A stretch of 64,000 bases of DNA from Polyangiaceae bacterium (GTDB lineage Bacteria; Myxococcota_A; Polyangia; Polyangiales; Polyangiaceae): positions 682,001 through 746,000 of the forward strand of contig JAWKRG010000005.1 of NCBI GenBank assembly GCA_041389725.1, read 5' to 3'. Below, in pieces: positions 33,013 to 42,301 of this stretch; positions within the stretch are counted from its first letter, which is position 1, and each line of letters starts with the position of its first letter. The notes under the pieces were generated by a model, which was given only the letters and a program-made list of their open reading frames with translations, made no database searches and was not told the DNA's origin. The position numbers and the translations under genes are program-made.

Positions 33013-34008
33013 ATGAGCGAAGACGCGCGAGCAGAAGTCGAAGAGTTTCAGAAGAAGATCGGAACGCTGCGAGAAGAGATTGGGCGAGTCATCGTCGGCA
33101 ATCGAGAAGTCATCGACGGTGTACTGACCTGCATGCTCGCAGGGTCCCACGCCTTGCTCGAGGGCGTTCCCGGTTTGGGCAAGACCATGCTGGTTCGCAC
33201 CTTGGCCGAGGCAGTGGGTCTGGACTTCTCGCGCATTCAGTTCACTCCCGACCTGATGCCCGCGGACATCATCGGCACGACCGTGATCGAAGAGGGCGAA
33301 GGCGGCGAGCACGTGTTCATGTTCCGCAAGGGGCCCGTGTTCGCCAACATCGTGCTGGCGGACGAGATCAACCGTGCCACGCCCAAGACGCAGAGCGCGC
33401 TGCTGGAAGCGATGCAAGAGCACCGCGTGACGGTAGGTCGCACCACCCACGTCATCGAAGAACCCTACTTCGTGCTCGCCACCCAGAACCCCTTGGAGAT
33501 GGAGGGAACCTACCCACTGCCCGAAGCGCAGTTGGACCGCTTCTTCTTCAAGCTGCACGTGCCCTTCCCCGGGCGTGACGAGTTGCACGACATCATCGAT
33601 CGCACCACCACCGAGCATCACGCCGAGGTGAAGCCCGTCGTGTCTCGCGACGAGGTGCTCGCCATGCAGAAGCTGGTGCGCACGGTGCCGGTCGCGCGCC
33701 ACGTGCAGGACTACGCGGTGCGACTCCTGCGCGCCACGCACCCCGATGGCGAGGACGCTCCCGACAAGGTGCGTCGTTTCGTGCGTACCGGGGCTTCACC
33801 CCGTGGCGCCCAGGCCATGCTGCTCGCCTCGAAGATCCGGGCTCTGTTCGAGGGACGTTTTGCGGCTAGCATCGACGACGTGAAAGCCGTGTCGGCGCCC
33901 GCCCTCCGTCATCGCGTACTGCTCAACTTCGAAGGCGAAGCCGAAGGCGTCCGGACGGATCACGTGATCGACCAGATCCTGGGCGATCTGGCTGAGGCGA
34001 AGTCGTGA
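33013..34008 (+). CDS. moxR: MoxR-family AAA+ ATPase
   Basis: 331 residues. Walker A is EGVPGLGKTMLVRTLAE, Walker B is VLADEINRATPKTQSALLE, sensor 1 is LATQNPLEMEGTYPLPEAQ and the arginine-finger region AQLDRFFFKL follows. A MoxR lid domain completes the C-terminus (ASPRGAQAMLLASKIRALF, VSAPALRHRVLLNFEGE). MoxR ATPases work with VWA-domain partners as chaperones that insert metals or remodel envelope complexes. The gene starts 42 bases after the coiled-coil protein and 32 bases before the DUF58 gene, so all belong to one operon. Confidence 0.95.
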   Translation: MSEDARAEVEEFQKKIGTLREEIGRVIVGNREVIDGVLTCMLAGSHALLEGVPGLGKTMLVRTLAEAVGLDFSRIQFTPDLMPADIIGTTVIEEGEGGEHVFMFRKGPVFANIVLADEINRATPKTQSALLEAMQEHRVTVGRTTHVIEEPYFVLATQNPLEMEGTYPLPEAQLDRFFFKLHVPFPGRDELHDIIDRTTTEHHAEVKPVVSRDEVLAMQKLVRTVPVARHVQDYAVRLLRATHPDGEDAPDKVRRFVRTGASPRGAQAMLLASKIRALFEGRFAASIDDVKAVSAPALRHRVLLNFEGEAEGVRTDHVIDQILGDLAEAKS

Positions 34009-34040
34009 TGCGGACCATCTTCGTCGCTAGCGCGTGAGCC

Positions 34041-34991
34041 ATGGGCGTGTTGGACGTGTTCAAACGTGCCGCGGCGCCGGTCTCCCGGCGTCTCGGTCGC
34101 GCGCGCGTCACGAAGGCGGATCTCTTCGACGAGGAGTTCCAGAAGAAGCTCGAGACCCTCGCCATCGTGTCGCGTCGCGTGTTCGCCGGTCGACAGCGGG
34201 CCGAGCGTCGCACCAAGAAGAAGGGTAGCGGCATCGAGTTCGCGGATCATCGCGACTACGTGGCGGGTGACGACTTCCGCTACGTGGACTGGAACGTCTA
34301 CCAGCGCTTTGGCCGCCTCTTGGTGCGCCTGTACGAAGAAGAAGAAGATCTGAGCGTCTACTTCATCGTCGATTGCTCGACATCCATGGGCTTCGCCGAG
34401 GGCAAGAAGTTCGACCAAGCCCGGCGCCTGTGCGCGGCCCTCGCCTACGTGGCCCTGGCCAACCTGGACCGCGTGACGATCGTGAGCGCCACCGACTCGA
34501 TCGTGGCGCGCATGCCCACCACCCGGGGCAAAGGGCGCATCTTCAAGGTCTTCGACTTTCTGCGACACATCGAGCCCGACGGCGTGACGGACCTGGCTGA
34601 CAGCCTGAAGACCTTCGTGGCCCAACACAAACGCCGCGGTTTGGCGGTGCTGATCAGCGACCTGTACGACCCGGCCGGGTTCGAGCACGGCATCAACGTG
34701 CTGCGCTACAACAAGTTCGAGCCCTACGTCGTGCATTTGGTCGACCCCAACGAAGCGCGGCCCACGTTGAAGGGCGACGTGCGCATCTACGACTGCGAGA
34801 CCGGCGACGAGCGAGAAGTCACGGTCACCCCAAAGCTGCTCGAGCGCATGGAGCAGGCGTGGAACGAGTACTTGGTGGACATCGAGCGCTTCTGCACTAG
34901 CCGCCAAGTGCCCTACTTCCGCGCGGACGTGGACACGCCCTTCGACGAGCTGGTGCTGAGCGTCTTTCGTCGGGGAGGGTTCCTGCGCTGA
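34041..34991 (+). CDS. DUF58-domain (VWA-like) protein
   Basis: 316 residues, cytoplasmic. The DUF58 signature GIEFADHRDYVAGDDFRYVDW precedes a VWA-type fold with a MIDAS-like DCSTSMG and a later ATDSIVARMPTTRG region. DUF58 proteins almost always sit next to MoxR and are thought to recruit it to VWA membrane proteins. The stop overlaps the start of the next gene by one base, implying coupled translation. Confidence 0.93.
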   Translation: MGVLDVFKRAAAPVSRRLGRARVTKADLFDEEFQKKLETLAIVSRRVFAGRQRAERRTKKKGSGIEFADHRDYVAGDDFRYVDWNVYQRFGRLLVRLYEEEEDLSVYFIVDCSTSMGFAEGKKFDQARRLCAALAYVALANLDRVTIVSATDSIVARMPTTRGKGRIFKVFDFLRHIEPDGVTDLADSLKTFVAQHKRRGLAVLISDLYDPAGFEHGINVLRYNKFEPYVVHLVDPNEARPTLKGDVRIYDCETGDEREVTVTPKLLERMEQAWNEYLVDIERFCTSRQVPYFRADVDTPFDELVLSVFRRGGFLR

Positions 34992-36877
34992 TGCTGTTCG
35001 CGGGCCTGCCCTTCACCACCCTGCTCACCGTGTTCGCCGCTGCCGGCGGGCTCACGGTGCTCTTCTACATCTTGAAGCTGCGTCGGCGACCGGTGCCCGT
35101 GCCCTTTTCGCGCATCTGGGAGCGAATCCTGCGCGACAAAGAAGCCACCACCTGGTGGTCGCGGCTGAAGCGCCTGCTGTCGCTGCTGTTGCAGTTGGCC
35201 CTGCTCACGCTGCTCGTGGGCGCCTTGGGCGACCCGCGCATCTCCGGCGGCTTGATCGAGGGGCGCAACGTAGTGGTGATCATCGACGCCAGTGCCTCGA
35301 TGAAGGCGACCGACGTCAGCCCGAGTCGCCTGGCTGCGGCGAAGCTCGAGGTGAAGAAGCTGGTCGAGGGTCTCTCGGGCTCGGACCGCATGCTCATCGC
35401 GCAGATGGACGCTGCCATCACGCCGCTGTCCACCATGACTGGCGAGACCGCGGAACTGAAGCCGGCCCTGGATGCCGTGGAAGCGACGGACACCCGCGCC
35501 GACTTTCATCGCGCCCTGTCTTTCGCCATCGACAGTCTCACCGGTCTCTCCAAGCCGGAGATCATCGTCGTCAGCGATGGCGCGCTGGGCGACATGGAGG
35601 CCGCGACGCGCGGGCTGGCCCTGAACGACACCGAGGTGCGCTTCATCCCCATCGGCAAAGGCAAGAACAACGTCGCGATTACCGCGTTCTCGGTGCGTCG
35701 CTACCCCCTCGACAAGTCGCGCTACGAGGTGATGATCGAGCTGCAGAACACCAATGACGAACCGACCAGCGTCGAGCTGTCGCTCTTGGGCGACGGCGAC
35801 ACCGTGGACGTCACGCGCTTGGCCCTGGGGCCGAAGGAACGTCTCGCGCGCTTCTACAAGGACTTGGCGGGCGCCAGTCGCACCCTGGAAGCGAAGATCA
35901 GCCTGGGCGACGGCAAGCACGACGATCTGCCTGCGGATGATCACGCCTTTGCGCTGATGCCCGAACGTCGACGCGCGCGCGTGTTGGTCGTGACGCCCGG
36001 CAACACCTATCTGGAAGCGGCGCTGCTGCTCGACGAGTACCTCGACGTCACGACCGTCGCACCCAAGCAGTACCCGCCCGCCGGCACCTTCGACGTGACC
36101 ATCTTCGACAACGTGGCGCCCAAGGTGGCTCAAGGCAGCGGTGGGCTGTTCTACCTGAACGTGCCGGAGGAGGGCGGTCCGGTCGAGCTGGGGCGCAAGC
36201 TCGAGATGTTCGGCTTCGACACGTGGGACAAAAAGAGCCCGATCCTGCGCTGGATGAGCATGGGCGACGTTCAGGTGCTGTACGGCAACGCCCTCAAGCC
36301 GGAAAAGGAAGACCGCGTCGTCGGTGCCAGCAGCAAAGGCCCCATCTTGGTGGCTGGACGCCGCGCGGGTCGCCGTTTCGTCGCCTTGGGCTTCGACCCG
36401 CGCAACAGCGACTTCGTGCTGCGGGTGGCTTGGCCGCTCTTCGTGCTCAACGTGATCAACGACTTCATCGAAGAGGACACGAGCTACGTTTCGTCCTTCA
36501 TGACCGGCGACGTGTGGCACATCCCAGCTCCCAGCGGCGCCGAGTCTGCGCAACTGAAGCGCCCGGATGGTAAGGTGCTCACCGTGCCCGTGAAAGAAGG
36601 GCGCGCCATCTACCTCGGGGACCGCGCTGGCTTTTACGAGCTGACGGCGCAGATGGAGCCTGAGCCGGTGAAGTCGATGTTCGCGGCCAACTTGGTCAGC
36701 CCCGACGAGAGCCAGATCGAACCCGCGAAGGAGCTGAAGCTGGGCGGCAAGGCCTTGGCCATGCCCGGGGGCTTCACCGCGGGCGTGCGCCGCGAGCTGT
36801 GGCTCTATCTGCTCATTGCCGCGCTCATCGTCAGCGTGGTGGAGTGGCTCACGTATCACCGGAGGGTCACGGTATGA
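34991..36877 (+). CDS. BatA-like membrane protein with VWA domain
   Basis: 628 residues. The N-terminus carries the BatA-type membrane anchor (TLLTVFAAAGGLTVLFYILKL) and a second hydrophobic segment (LLSLLLQLALLTLLVGALG). A VWA domain follows with MIDAS motif DASASMKATD and a TDTRADFH region (about 88-260). The middle (about 260-500) contains beta-sandwich and amidotransferase-like segments (PERRRARVLVVTPGN). One C-terminal membrane helix closes it (LWLYLLIAALIVSVVEWLT). It is expected to face the periplasm between the two anchors. Its stop overlaps the following VWA gene as ATGA. Confidence 0.9.
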   Translation: MLFAGLPFTTLLTVFAAAGGLTVLFYILKLRRRPVPVPFSRIWERILRDKEATTWWSRLKRLLSLLLQLALLTLLVGALGDPRISGGLIEGRNVVVIIDASASMKATDVSPSRLAAAKLEVKKLVEGLSGSDRMLIAQMDAAITPLSTMTGETAELKPALDAVEATDTRADFHRALSFAIDSLTGLSKPEIIVVSDGALGDMEAATRGLALNDTEVRFIPIGKGKNNVAITAFSVRRYPLDKSRYEVMIELQNTNDEPTSVELSLLGDGDTVDVTRLALGPKERLARFYKDLAGASRTLEAKISLGDGKHDDLPADDHAFALMPERRRARVLVVTPGNTYLEAALLLDEYLDVTTVAPKQYPPAGTFDVTIFDNVAPKVAQGSGGLFYLNVPEEGGPVELGRKLEMFGFDTWDKKSPILRWMSMGDVQVLYGNALKPEKEDRVVGASSKGPILVAGRRAGRRFVALGFDPRNSDFVLRVAWPLFVLNVINDFIEEDTSYVSSFMTGDVWHIPAPSGAESAQLKRPDGKVLTVPVKEGRAIYLGDRAGFYELTAQMEPEPVKSMFAANLVSPDESQIEPAKELKLGGKALAMPGGFTAGVRRELWLYLLIAALIVSVVEWLTYHRRVTV

Positions 36878-39654
36878 GCGAGCGCACGCGACGCATTCTG
36901 GTTGCCGCACTCGTGTTGATCGTCGGCGGGGCACTGGCGTGGGCCTACGTGCATTTCGTCCTCGAGGCGCCCAGCGAAGCCTTCAAGTGGGAGCGTCAGG
37001 GCAAGACCTACGAGCTGCTCGAGCCGCGCACCATCGGTGTGGTCTTGGTCACGCCCCTGCTGCTGTGGATGCTCTTCCGCAGTTTGGCGGATCTGCCCTG
37101 GCAGCAGCGCATCATCGCGCTGTTGCTTCGAGTGGCGTTCATAGCGCTGCTCGGCCTTTCCTTGGCACGCCTGGCCACCACGGCGGAGACGAAGAAGGTC
37201 GCCACGGTCTACGTGATGGACGTGAGCGACTCGGTCGAAGACGAGTCGGTGGAAGAAGCGCGTGCGCTGGTGGAACAGGCAGCCCAAGGCATGGGCAAAG
37301 ACGACGCGATTCGTCTGGTGACCTTTGCCAAGCGGCCGCGCTTGGTGGATTTGGGGGACGACCCAAAGAAGCCGAAGATCCCCACAGTCACGGAGCTACG
37401 CCACGGCGGTGCGGAGCAGAAGCTCGGCGTGGACAAGCCCGGCGCCGGGAGTGACATGCAGGCTGCGCTGTCCCTCGCCTACGGCGTGTTCCCCCCGGGC
37501 TACTTGAAGCGTGCGGTGCTCGTCACCGATGGTGTGGAGACCGCCGGCGACATCCTGGCGGAGGCCAATCGTGCGCGGGGGTTCGGAGTGAAGTTGTTCA
37601 CCGTGCCCTATCGCCGTCCGGCCCCTGGGGAAGTCGCGCTCAAGGGTCTGCGCGTGCCGCAGAAGGTGGACATCGGACAGTCCTTCGACATCACCGCGGA
37701 CATTTACTCCAGCCGCAAGACCAAGGCGCGCGCACGGCTCTATCAAGGTGAGACCCTCAACGGCATGGATGGCGTGCGTGAGCTGGAGCTCGCGCCGGGA
37801 AACAACGAAGTCACTTTCAAGAGCGTGGTGCGGGTTGGCGGCGAGGTCACCTACAGTCTGAAGTTGGACGAGCTCGGGCACGACAAGTTCGCCGAGAACA
37901 ACGCGTACTCCGTGACCGTGGACGTGCCGGGTCGCCCAACGGTCCTGTACGTGGAAGGGCAGCCCCAGCGTGCCAGCTACCTGACCAGTGCGCTCTCGGC
38001 GCAGCAGTTCGACGTGGACGTGCGCGCGCCGACCGCCTTCCCCGGCTCCGCCAAGGAGCTCGAGCGCTTCGACTTCGTGATCGTTTCCGACGTGCCCAAG
38101 GAGCGCCTGGGAATCGCGGCCCAAGACCTGATCGAGAAGTACGTGCGTGATCTGGGCGGTGGATTCTTGTTCGCGGGCGGCGAGTCCGGATTCGGCCTGG
38201 GGGGTTGGGCTCACACCACCATCGAGCGCATCTTGCCCGTGCGCATGGACGCCGAGCGTCGCAAGGACATGCCCAGCGTGGCGATGGCCCTGGTCATCGA
38301 CCGTTCGGGTTCGATGACGGGTCTGCCTATCGAGATGGCCAAGGCTGCGTGCAAGGCGACGGTGTCGACTCTGCAAGGCGACGACTTGATCGAGGTGATT
38401 GCCTTCGATTCGACGCCGGTGCGCTACGTCAAGATGCAGCCCGCTCGCTACCGCGCGCGCATTCAGAACGAAATTGCCCGCATTCAACCCGGCGGTGGCA
38501 CGGAGATCTTCCCCGCCCTGGATCAGGCCTACCAGGACATCTCCGTGGTGCAGGCGCGCAAGAAGCACGTGATTCTGCTGACCGACGGTCGCGCTCCCAC
38601 CCAGGGCATCAAGGACCTGGTCCAGGCCATGATCGCAGAGAGCGTCACCGTCACCACGGTAGGCCTGGGCGAGGGCGCCGACCACGAATTGCTGCGCATG
38701 ATCGCGGACACCGGCGGCGGCCGCTACCACGCGGTACCGGATCCCAACAGCCTGCCAAAGATCTTCACGCGCGAAACCGAACTCATCGCGCGCCAGGCCG
38801 CTGTCGAAGAGTGGTTCCCCGTGCAAGTGGTGGAACACGCCGACTTCTTGAAGGGCATCTCCATTCAGAGTTCGCCTTTGCTCCACGGCTACGTCGCGAC
38901 GCAAATGAAAGCGCCACCCGCACAGCTCATCCTCGCGAGCGATCGCGGCGAGCCCATCCTGGCACGATGGCGCGTGGGCCTGGGCCACACCTTGGCCTGG
39001 ACCAGCGACGTGAAGAACCTGTGGGCCGTGGATTGGTTGCGCTGGAGCGGCTACGGGAAGTTCTGGGGCCAGCTCGTGCGCGAACACATGCGCACCAAGC
39101 ACCGTCGCGAGCTCGACATGAAGACGGAGGTCGTGGGCGGCAAGGTGCACGCTGTGGTGGACGCCTTCACCCTCGACGAGCGCTTCGACAACGACATCAA
39201 ATCGACGCTCTTCGTCAACGGTCCGGAGCCCGGAGGCAAGCGACGAGAAGTGCCCATGCGTCAAACGGCGCCGGGGCGCTACGAAGCGAACTTCGAGCTG
39301 GATGACTACGGGTCATTCCTGCTGCGCGCGGACCACTCCAAGGTGGCGCCCGACGGCAGCTTGAAGAACGTCGGCGTGTCCTACGGGCACGTGTCGAACC
39401 CCTATCCTCGCGAGTACGCCAGCTTCGAGCCGGAGATCGAGCGCCTGGAGCGGGCTGCCCTCGCCGGCGGCGGCAAGGTCGATCCCGAGCCGAAGGAGAT
39501 CTTCGACCCGGGTGACGAGAAGATCGTCTACTACGAGCAGCTCTGGAACCGCTTCATCTTCGCCGCGATCATCATCTTCTTGCTCGATCTCCTAGTGCGC
39601 CGCATCCGCATCTTCGACCGCAAATTCCTCCCCAAGAAACGCCGCACCGCCTGA
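36874..39654 (+). CDS. Large VWA/glutamine-amidotransferase-like membrane protein
   Basis: 926 residues. Three N-terminal hydrophobic segments (LVAALVLIVGGALAWAYVH, VVLVTPLLLWMLF, LLRVAFIALLGLSLARL) precede a first VWA-like part with DVSDSVED. A beta-rich part and a class I amidotransferase-like fold follow (RPTVLYVEGQPQRASYL, GGGFLFAGGESGFGLGGW). A second VWA domain has a complete MIDAS (VIDRSGSMTG; PGGGTEIF). One C-terminal helix (FIFAAIIIFLLDLLV) and a basic tail end it. The two VWA modules probably bind partner proteins through metal, with the MoxR ATPase as motor. ATG 36874 overlaps the preceding stop (ATGA) and has GGAGGG upstream. Last gene of the operon. Confidence 0.9.
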   Translation: MSERTRRILVAALVLIVGGALAWAYVHFVLEAPSEAFKWERQGKTYELLEPRTIGVVLVTPLLLWMLFRSLADLPWQQRIIALLLRVAFIALLGLSLARLATTAETKKVATVYVMDVSDSVEDESVEEARALVEQAAQGMGKDDAIRLVTFAKRPRLVDLGDDPKKPKIPTVTELRHGGAEQKLGVDKPGAGSDMQAALSLAYGVFPPGYLKRAVLVTDGVETAGDILAEANRARGFGVKLFTVPYRRPAPGEVALKGLRVPQKVDIGQSFDITADIYSSRKTKARARLYQGETLNGMDGVRELELAPGNNEVTFKSVVRVGGEVTYSLKLDELGHDKFAENNAYSVTVDVPGRPTVLYVEGQPQRASYLTSALSAQQFDVDVRAPTAFPGSAKELERFDFVIVSDVPKERLGIAAQDLIEKYVRDLGGGFLFAGGESGFGLGGWAHTTIERILPVRMDAERRKDMPSVAMALVIDRSGSMTGLPIEMAKAACKATVSTLQGDDLIEVIAFDSTPVRYVKMQPARYRARIQNEIARIQPGGGTEIFPALDQAYQDISVVQARKKHVILLTDGRAPTQGIKDLVQAMIAESVTVTTVGLGEGADHELLRMIADTGGGRYHAVPDPNSLPKIFTRETELIARQAAVEEWFPVQVVEHADFLKGISIQSSPLLHGYVATQMKAPPAQLILASDRGEPILARWRVGLGHTLAWTSDVKNLWAVDWLRWSGYGKFWGQLVREHMRTKHRRELDMKTEVVGGKVHAVVDAFTLDERFDNDIKSTLFVNGPEPGGKRREVPMRQTAPGRYEANFELDDYGSFLLRADHSKVAPDGSLKNVGVSYGHVSNPYPREYASFEPEIERLERAALAGGGKVDPEPKEIFDPGDEKIVYYEQLWNRFIFAAIIIFLLDLLVRRIRIFDRKFLPKKRRTA

Positions 39655-39888
39655 CAGGCCAGACCTCTCGCGGGACGACGGGCGCTTGCGGGGACCTTGC
39701 GCGTGCTGAGCACTGCGGGCAGTGAGCAGGCGGCGCCACGAAGCTCAGCCAACGGGACATGCCTCCGACCGTCTCGGAAGGACTCTCATCCGCCAAAACT
39801 CGGCATTCGGGCGCCTTGGACGGTACGCGGTGATTCGGGACGCTGGTCTAGCAAGCTGGCGCCATCTGTCCCGAACCGCTTCGTCTTG

Positions 39889-40402
39889 ATGCTCGCGGTT
39901 TTAGCTTGTCGAGTCAGCCCTGCCTACGCCGCCGAGTCAGAGGCCGAACCAGGATTCCCTCACGCGGTTGCCGGCTTGGACCCGGGCCTTTGGCTGCGCG
40001 CGGAAGTTGGATACGGGCATACGGTCGTTCACCGGGAGCACAACACACTTCTCCAGGAGCAGACCGCGACTTCGCAAACTCCCGTTGTTGGACTTGGCCT
40101 CGGGTACGTGCCTGCCCGATGGCTTGCCATTGGCTTCGTTGGCAGCTTCGCGACAACAGCAACTACGTTGGAGTCGTCCGGAGAAAGCAGAAAGGCGGCT
40201 ACCACTCTGGCCCTCGCCGGGCTGGGTGCACATGCGTATCCTTTTGCCGTATCGCAGCTGGACAGGGAGAAGGTTGGGAAACGAAGCCACTAGCAAATTG
40301 GCGGGCGCGGCTCTGAGACTGGACCTTGCGCCGAGCGTCAAAGGTGAGGGTTTTCAGGGACACGCCTTCACTCTGGCCTTCGTCATGTCGGGCACGTTGT
40401 AG
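39889..40402 (+). pseudogene. Outer-membrane beta-barrel-like gene, frameshifted
   Basis: A signal peptide (AVLACRVSPAYAAESE) and about 110 residues of alternating beta-barrel-like sequence (LWLRAEVGYGHTVVHRE, VPARWLAIGFVGSFATT, LALAGLGAHAYPF) are in one frame. That frame stops at 40293 after a low-quality run. Meanwhile the next frame continues from around 40235 with a plausible barrel end (SKLAGAALRLDLAPSVKGEG, FTLAFVMSGTL) to 40402. A single-base indel near 40235-40260 would join them into a protein of about 170 residues. It could be a true pseudogene, a phase-variable gene or a sequencing error. Confidence 0.5.
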
Positions 40403-40603
40403 CCGAGGCCCCCAGTACCGGCAGACCCAAGACTGTGTGGACGGCCTCGAGCCACACTGCCAATACACAACGGCACGTACGGAGGCTGTACCCTCCGCAG
40501 CCGCAGCGAGCCGCAGCGCCTCGGACTTGATGCGCTTTGGGTCCCCAGGTAGACTTCCACCGGTGGGCCCTCTCTTCGTCGTCCTCCGCCGCGAGGTCCA
40601 ATC

Positions 40604-41008
40604 ATGAATAAAGCCCTGGCGCTGCCGTTAGCGATACTGAGTCTGCTGCTCGTCACGGGCTGCAACAAGAAGGGTGTTTGCGTTCAGGAAACCAACTGCT
40701 TCGCGAACCAAACCAAAGATGCTTGCGATCGCAACGGGGAGGGATTCTTCGAGCCCGTCAAAGACGCAGACACCGCGATCGCGCTGTGCGGGGCCAATGG
40801 CTACGCCTTCGAGCGGCCGGACGAGCGACAAAAGTTTCTCGACGAGTTCAACGACGGTTCCCTTGCGAGTATCGGCTGGACCTCCGAAGAAATGGAGCGC
40901 CGGAGGCAAGCGGGGGTCTGTACTTTTGGCAGCGAAACCCCCGGCTGCAAACCCTGGACTCCCAACGCTCATAAGTCGATCCCACGCGCAGTCGACGTTG
41001 GCAAGTAG
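40604..41008 (+). CDS. Small Cys-containing lipoprotein
   Basis: 134 residues. A lipoprotein signal (LAILSLLLVTGCNKK) with GAGG before the ATG precedes about 110 residues containing six further cysteines (GVCVQETNC, KDACDRN, ALCGANG, AGVCTFG, GCKPW). The product is likely a disulfide-bonded envelope protein. No family recognised. It stands alone between the frameshifted barrel gene and the next lipoprotein gene. Confidence 0.8.
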   Translation: MNKALALPLAILSLLLVTGCNKKGVCVQETNCFANQTKDACDRNGEGFFEPVKDADTAIALCGANGYAFERPDERQKFLDEFNDGSLASIGWTSEEMERRRQAGVCTFGSETPGCKPWTPNAHKSIPRAVDVGK

Positions 41009-41334
41009 CCCGTCTACGAGTAAGACGCCCGGCGAGCGCTGATCTCGGGCTCGCTCGCGAGCCCAACTACCTGAGTTTGCTTCCCGCAGAGAGCGATTAA
41101 GCATCGGCCGCCTTGGGAGTGGCGGCTACAGGCGTGCTGCGGCGGAACACCTGTTGCCAACGCGCGTTCACGATTCGGCCGCGCTCGACCTCGAGTACGA
41201 CGGGCAAGCGCCATTTGCCCTAGCCGTGCTGCGGCACGCCGCGTGCAGTGGCTGCCGCTACTTGAAACGCGGGTTGCGAGCGCGAACTCGTGCCTTGCTC
41301 GGGCTTCGCCGAGATCCGTAGAGGAGTGCTTCAC
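41009..41334. other. Intergenic region between two lipoprotein genes
   Basis: 326 bases with no supported gene. It holds a GCCGCC-ttgggagt-GGCGGC hairpin (41107-41126) about 100 bases after the upstream stop. The hairpin is not followed by a T-run, so a terminator role is doubtful. No other repeat or motif stands out. Confidence 0.4.
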
Positions 41335-42264
41335 ATGTGCCAGTCGTCTTCCAGGCTTCTTCCATCTTGGATCGTGGGTGGATTCGTCGTCGCCGCGTGT
41401 CTGAACGCGGGCTGCGGCACCGTCTTCAGCGCCGCTTCCTACACCGGCACTCGCTACCCACCCGTGGTGAAGCCCGAGCAAGTGCAAGAAAGCGCAACCG
41501 TGCCCGACGACCACGAGGTGATCGGCCACGTGCAAGCCTCGTGCAGCAACTCCAGCGGCGACGTGGAGTGGACAGACGTTCTCCTGAGCGACATCTTGTG
41601 CTCGGAGCCACGACTGGGTAGCACCATGCGCCGCAAGGTCGCAGAAGTCGGCGGAACCATGCTAGTAGAACGCAGTTGCGATCGCGACACGGACACCGAG
41701 ACGCGGACCGAAACGAAGGACGGAAAAGAGAAAGTGCGAAAGATCACGACGACGCACATCAGCTGCGAGGGCGCTGCTGCGCGACCCAAGCCCGAGCTCG
41801 TCGCGTCGCGACCCGAGCCCGAGCTCGTCGCGTCTCGCACGCCACCAAGTGCGTCATCGACGCCTGAAAAGGCAAGCTCCGCGTCTACCGAAACCGAGGG
41901 AGTCGAGTCGGACGCGGACACTCCGGACACCGACGAGTCCACGGTTGCCTGGCGCATTCGCCTGCAGATCGCTCGTAGCAAGAGCATTCCCCCTCAGCCC
42001 GCCGTGTCAGCGGAGCAGGTGAGTGTCGTCGAAACAAAGCCCACAGGGGCGCGCGTCCTCGCCAACCTGGTTGCGGATTGCAGCAAGGGCTGTTCGAAGG
42101 CCGCCGTGCAGTTGGGCCTACGCGAAGCCACGGCCAAGCTAGGTGGAAGCGCGCTACTGGGTGGAGGCTGCGCTTCGAGTGGAGGGGGATGGATCTGTAC
42201 GGGGTCGGCACTACTCGTCCCACCGCCGGTCAGCAAAGAACCGCACGACCCCGACCCGGGCTGA
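41335..42264 (+). CDS. Putative lipoprotein with internal repeat, uncharacterised
   Basis: 309 residues. GAGGAG lies 8 bases before ATG 41335; the lipobox is CLNAGC. The N-terminal domain (about 30-140) contains EVIGHVQASCSNSSGDVEW and TMRRKVAEVGGTMLVERSC. A repetitive linker (PKPELVASRPEPELVASR) and a Ser/Thr/Glu region follow. The C-terminal part (ARVLANLVADCSKGCSKAA, GSALLGGGCASSGGG) looks like a weaker second copy of the first domain, since both end with a silencing-like GG-x-x-L-x-x-xC motif. Function unknown. Confidence 0.75.
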   Translation: MCQSSSRLLPSWIVGGFVVAACLNAGCGTVFSAASYTGTRYPPVVKPEQVQESATVPDDHEVIGHVQASCSNSSGDVEWTDVLLSDILCSEPRLGSTMRRKVAEVGGTMLVERSCDRDTDTETRTETKDGKEKVRKITTTHISCEGAAARPKPELVASRPEPELVASRTPPSASSTPEKASSASTETEGVESDADTPDTDESTVAWRIRLQIARSKSIPPQPAVSAEQVSVVETKPTGARVLANLVADCSKGCSKAAVQLGLREATAKLGGSALLGGGCASSGGGWICTGSALLVPPPVSKEPHDPDPG

Positions 42265-42301
42265 CCCGTTCGCTGAGCGGCCTGAGCTATACTCGTCAGT
42301 G

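Noticed and set aside
32188..33741. Long open frame opposite the MoxR gene and the Gln/Gly tract.
   Set aside because: MoxR has every AAA+ motif on the plus strand; the antisense frame is a composition artefact.
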